This document shows positions 62,233-64,000 of a stretch of 64,000 bases of DNA, piece after piece. Location of the stretch: positions 124,001 through 188,000 of the forward strand of contig CAWUHX010000394.1 of NCBI GenBank assembly GCA_963922205.1. The letters run 5' to 3'. Source of the DNA: Romanomermis culicivorax. Lineage: Eukaryota; Nematoda; Enoplea; Mermithida; Mermithidae. Below the pieces are notes generated by a model. The model saw nothing but the letters and a program-made list of their open reading frames with translations. It was not told the DNA's origin and made no database searches. Within the stretch, counting starts at the first letter, position 1, and each line of letters starts with the position of its first letter. Both the position numbers and the translations under genes were made by a program.

Positions 62233-63727
62233 GGTACCGAAATAATAGAGCTCGGACATTAGAGCGCAAAGACATTAGAGCGCAGGACAATAGAGCGCAG
62301 GGACATAAGAGCGCAGGACAATAAAGCGCAGGGACATAAGAGCGCAGGATAATAGAGCGCAGGGACATTAGAGCGCAGGACAATAGAGCGCAGGGACATT
62401 AGAGCGCAGGACGATAGAGCACGGGACAATAGAGCGCAGAGACATAAGAGCGCAATACAATAAAGCGCAGGGACATAAGAGCGCAGGACAAATTAGCGCA
62501 GCGACATTAGAGCGCAGGATAATAGAGTGCAAGGACATTAGAGCGCAGGATGATAGAGCGCAAGGACATTAGAGCGCAGGACAATAGAGCGCAGGGACAT
62601 TAGAGCGCAGGACGATAGAGCACGGGACAATAGAGCGCAGGGACAATAGAGCGCAAGGACAATAGAGCGCAGGACAACAGAGCGCGGACATTAGAGCGCG
62701 GACATTAGGCGCAGGACAATAGAGCGAAGGGAGAACAGAGCGCGGACATTAGAGACAATACAGTAGCGGTTGCAGGGGCGGGGCGGCCGCGCCTCCTAAA
62801 GTCATGGTATAAAAATTAAAATTATCAAGATAATGGTTAAACGCAAACTATCAGAAATCTACAAAACTTAATTAAATACTGTAGCCAAAATCAACTTTTT
62901 TCGAATTTTTTCTTCATTCATCTATCCTCTATTTTCTTGCCGGTTGTCCCATTGTTTCGTCTTTTTTTCGTTTTGTCTTATTTAGAAAAAATTTCAAGAA
63001 AAGAAAGAAAAAATCGTCTGCATATCGAAGCAAATAATTCAACAAAAATATAAAAATTGTAAATAAAAAATTTCCGCCCCTCCCCCGAAAAAAATTTTTC
63101 GTCGGCCATTGAGACAATAGAGCGCAGGACAATAACGGATGGGCGCAATAGAGCGCAGGACGATAGAGCATGGATAGTAGTGCACAGAAAAATTAGATCA
63201 GAGAAAAATAAAAAAACGAAAATAAAATAATCGAAAATAACTACATTTCAGCCCAAAAATGCTTTCTTTAATTTTTTCGTGTCTCTGAAGAAGTTCAGGT
63301 CAAAGCCAAAACGTTTTTACACCATGGAATACTTTGTCAAAAGTTGCGAAAAAAATTGTAGATATTTGACCTTTGAACCTTCGAATAACATTGTTTCATT
63401 TTGTTATTTTCGAATTCATCTTCAATTTCTAACCCGCATGCAGAATCACACACGTAATTTTTTGCCAGCCTTTGAAATAAAGCTACTTGCTCAGTATTCT
63501 TTTTTCATGTTCAAAAGCAATTTAAAATTCGCGTTCATTGCAGATCACGGAAAGTTGGTTAAAATTTTTTCAAACCAATAGATGCGCCCTATTGTCCCTG
63601 CGCTCTATTGTCCTTGCGCTCTATTGCCCTGCGCCCTAATGTCCGCGCTCTAGTGTCCTGCGCTCTAATGTCCCTGCGCTCTATTGTCGTGCGCTCTAAT
63701 GTCCCTGCGCTCTAATATCCGGTCAGG
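62233..63727. mobile_element. Foldback-like element 4, arm word GAGCGCAGGACATTA, perfect 9-bp duplication
   Basis: The left arm (about 62260-62760) is a tandem array of about 30 units of 15-16 bp (GAGCGCAGGACAATA and GAGCGCAGGGACATTA). The right arm (about 63583-63715) is the same word on the other strand (TGTCCCTGCGCTCTAA). A few units lie at 63108-63180. Outer ends GGTACCGAAATAATAGAGC and, from the right, CCTGACCGGATATTAGAGC pair imperfectly. GTAACTGAA flanks both sides (62224-62232 and 63728-63736). The interior has a short GC-rich patch (GGGGCGGGGCGGCCGCG) but no recognisable gene. Confidence 0.8.
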
Positions 63728-63779
63728 GTAACTGAAATTTATTGATGTCGAATCAATAATATTTATGCCTACCGTTAGT

Positions 63780-63955
63780 TTCAAGAAACAGCATTCGCGA
63801 GGAGAATAAAGAGGAAATTTTTGTTGATGAGGATGTCTTCAACTTCCCGGATCAAAATCTACGAGCCGAGATTCGTGACCTTCTCACGTTCCCAGACAGT
63901 TATATATTGGATCACTTCTATTATAGAATACCGAAGAAAATGGGCAAGGTCAATT
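63780..63955 (+). CDS. Possible exon of an unknown gene at the window edge
   Basis: After a CTACCGTTAG acceptor-like site, a frame reads IREENKEEIFVDEDVFNFPD, then LRAEIRDLLTFPDSYILDHF and YYRIPKKMGK. It stops shortly after 63955 unless spliced at AAG|GTCAAT. Acidic and aromatic-rich composition and GAG/GAC codon use resemble real exons, and it lies outside the foldback element. I recognise no family. The rest of the gene would lie beyond 64000. Confidence 0.4.
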
Positions 63956-64000
63956 TACTCTGAAAAAACCGGCGCAGCGACAAGAAAAAATACGTTAAAC

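Noticed and set aside
62250-62760. CRISPR-like regular array
   Set aside because: The genome is eukaryotic, the units are contiguous without unique spacers, and an inverted partner array and 9-bp duplication show a transposon arm.
1-64000. LTR retrotransposon or integrated virus
   Set aside because: No paired LTRs, protease/integrase or capsid-like frames were seen; all retroelement pieces are non-LTR.

Overview
The window is animal nuclear DNA. It is AT-rich, every recognisable protein gene is split by GT-AG introns, and the genes have clear metazoan homologues. I cannot name the species. An invertebrate is most likely: the introns inside UTP20 are mostly 50-100 bp, the intergenic DNA is packed with small DNA transposons, and there is one divergent PP1-like phosphatase. 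Assignment to arthropod or nematode would be a guess.

Five protein genes can be supported. UTP20 (551-18414, minus) is a very large HEAT-repeat ribosome-biogenesis protein with many exons. A PP1-like serine/threonine phosphatase (27005-37966, plus) has six exons that join in frame to 371 residues and a 6.5 kb first intron full of mobile DNA. A Cys-type SELENOF/Sep15 gene (41996-43577, minus) lacks its 5' exon here. A four-pass MARVEL-like membrane protein (55824-58229, plus) has five exons and 133 residues. An NPC2-type sterol-binding protein (58715-61602, minus) lies tail to tail with it, and its signal-peptide exon was not located. A possible exon of an unknown gene sits at the right edge (63780-63955). 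The genes have unrelated functions (pre-rRNA processing, dephosphorylation, ER glycoprotein quality control, membrane organisation, sterol transport), so the window is a chromosomal neighbourhood and not an operon or cluster.

Most of the rest is mobile DNA, much of it delimitable from the sequence. There is an antisense RTE-type LINE in the phosphatase intron, two CR1-like LINE 3' ends, a hAT transposase remnant, and a hAT element carrying a BED zinc finger with a perfect 8-bp target duplication. Several hAT-like non-autonomous families also have 8-bp duplications, and there are palindromic MITEs.

The most interesting pattern is a set of foldback-type elements. Each has inverted arms built of short (about 15 bp) tandem words, and each uses a different word. 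Three of them (39120-41706, 53403-54917, 62233-63727) are flanked by 9-11 bp direct repeats that look like target-site duplications. A second pattern is a hAT-like family (CAGTG plus T-run ends, 8-bp duplications) whose copies share bodies but carry different subterminal palindromic words. A third is a hairpin word, CCGGCGC-GAA-GCGCCGG next to AAAATTTT, that recurs across the intergenic DNA.
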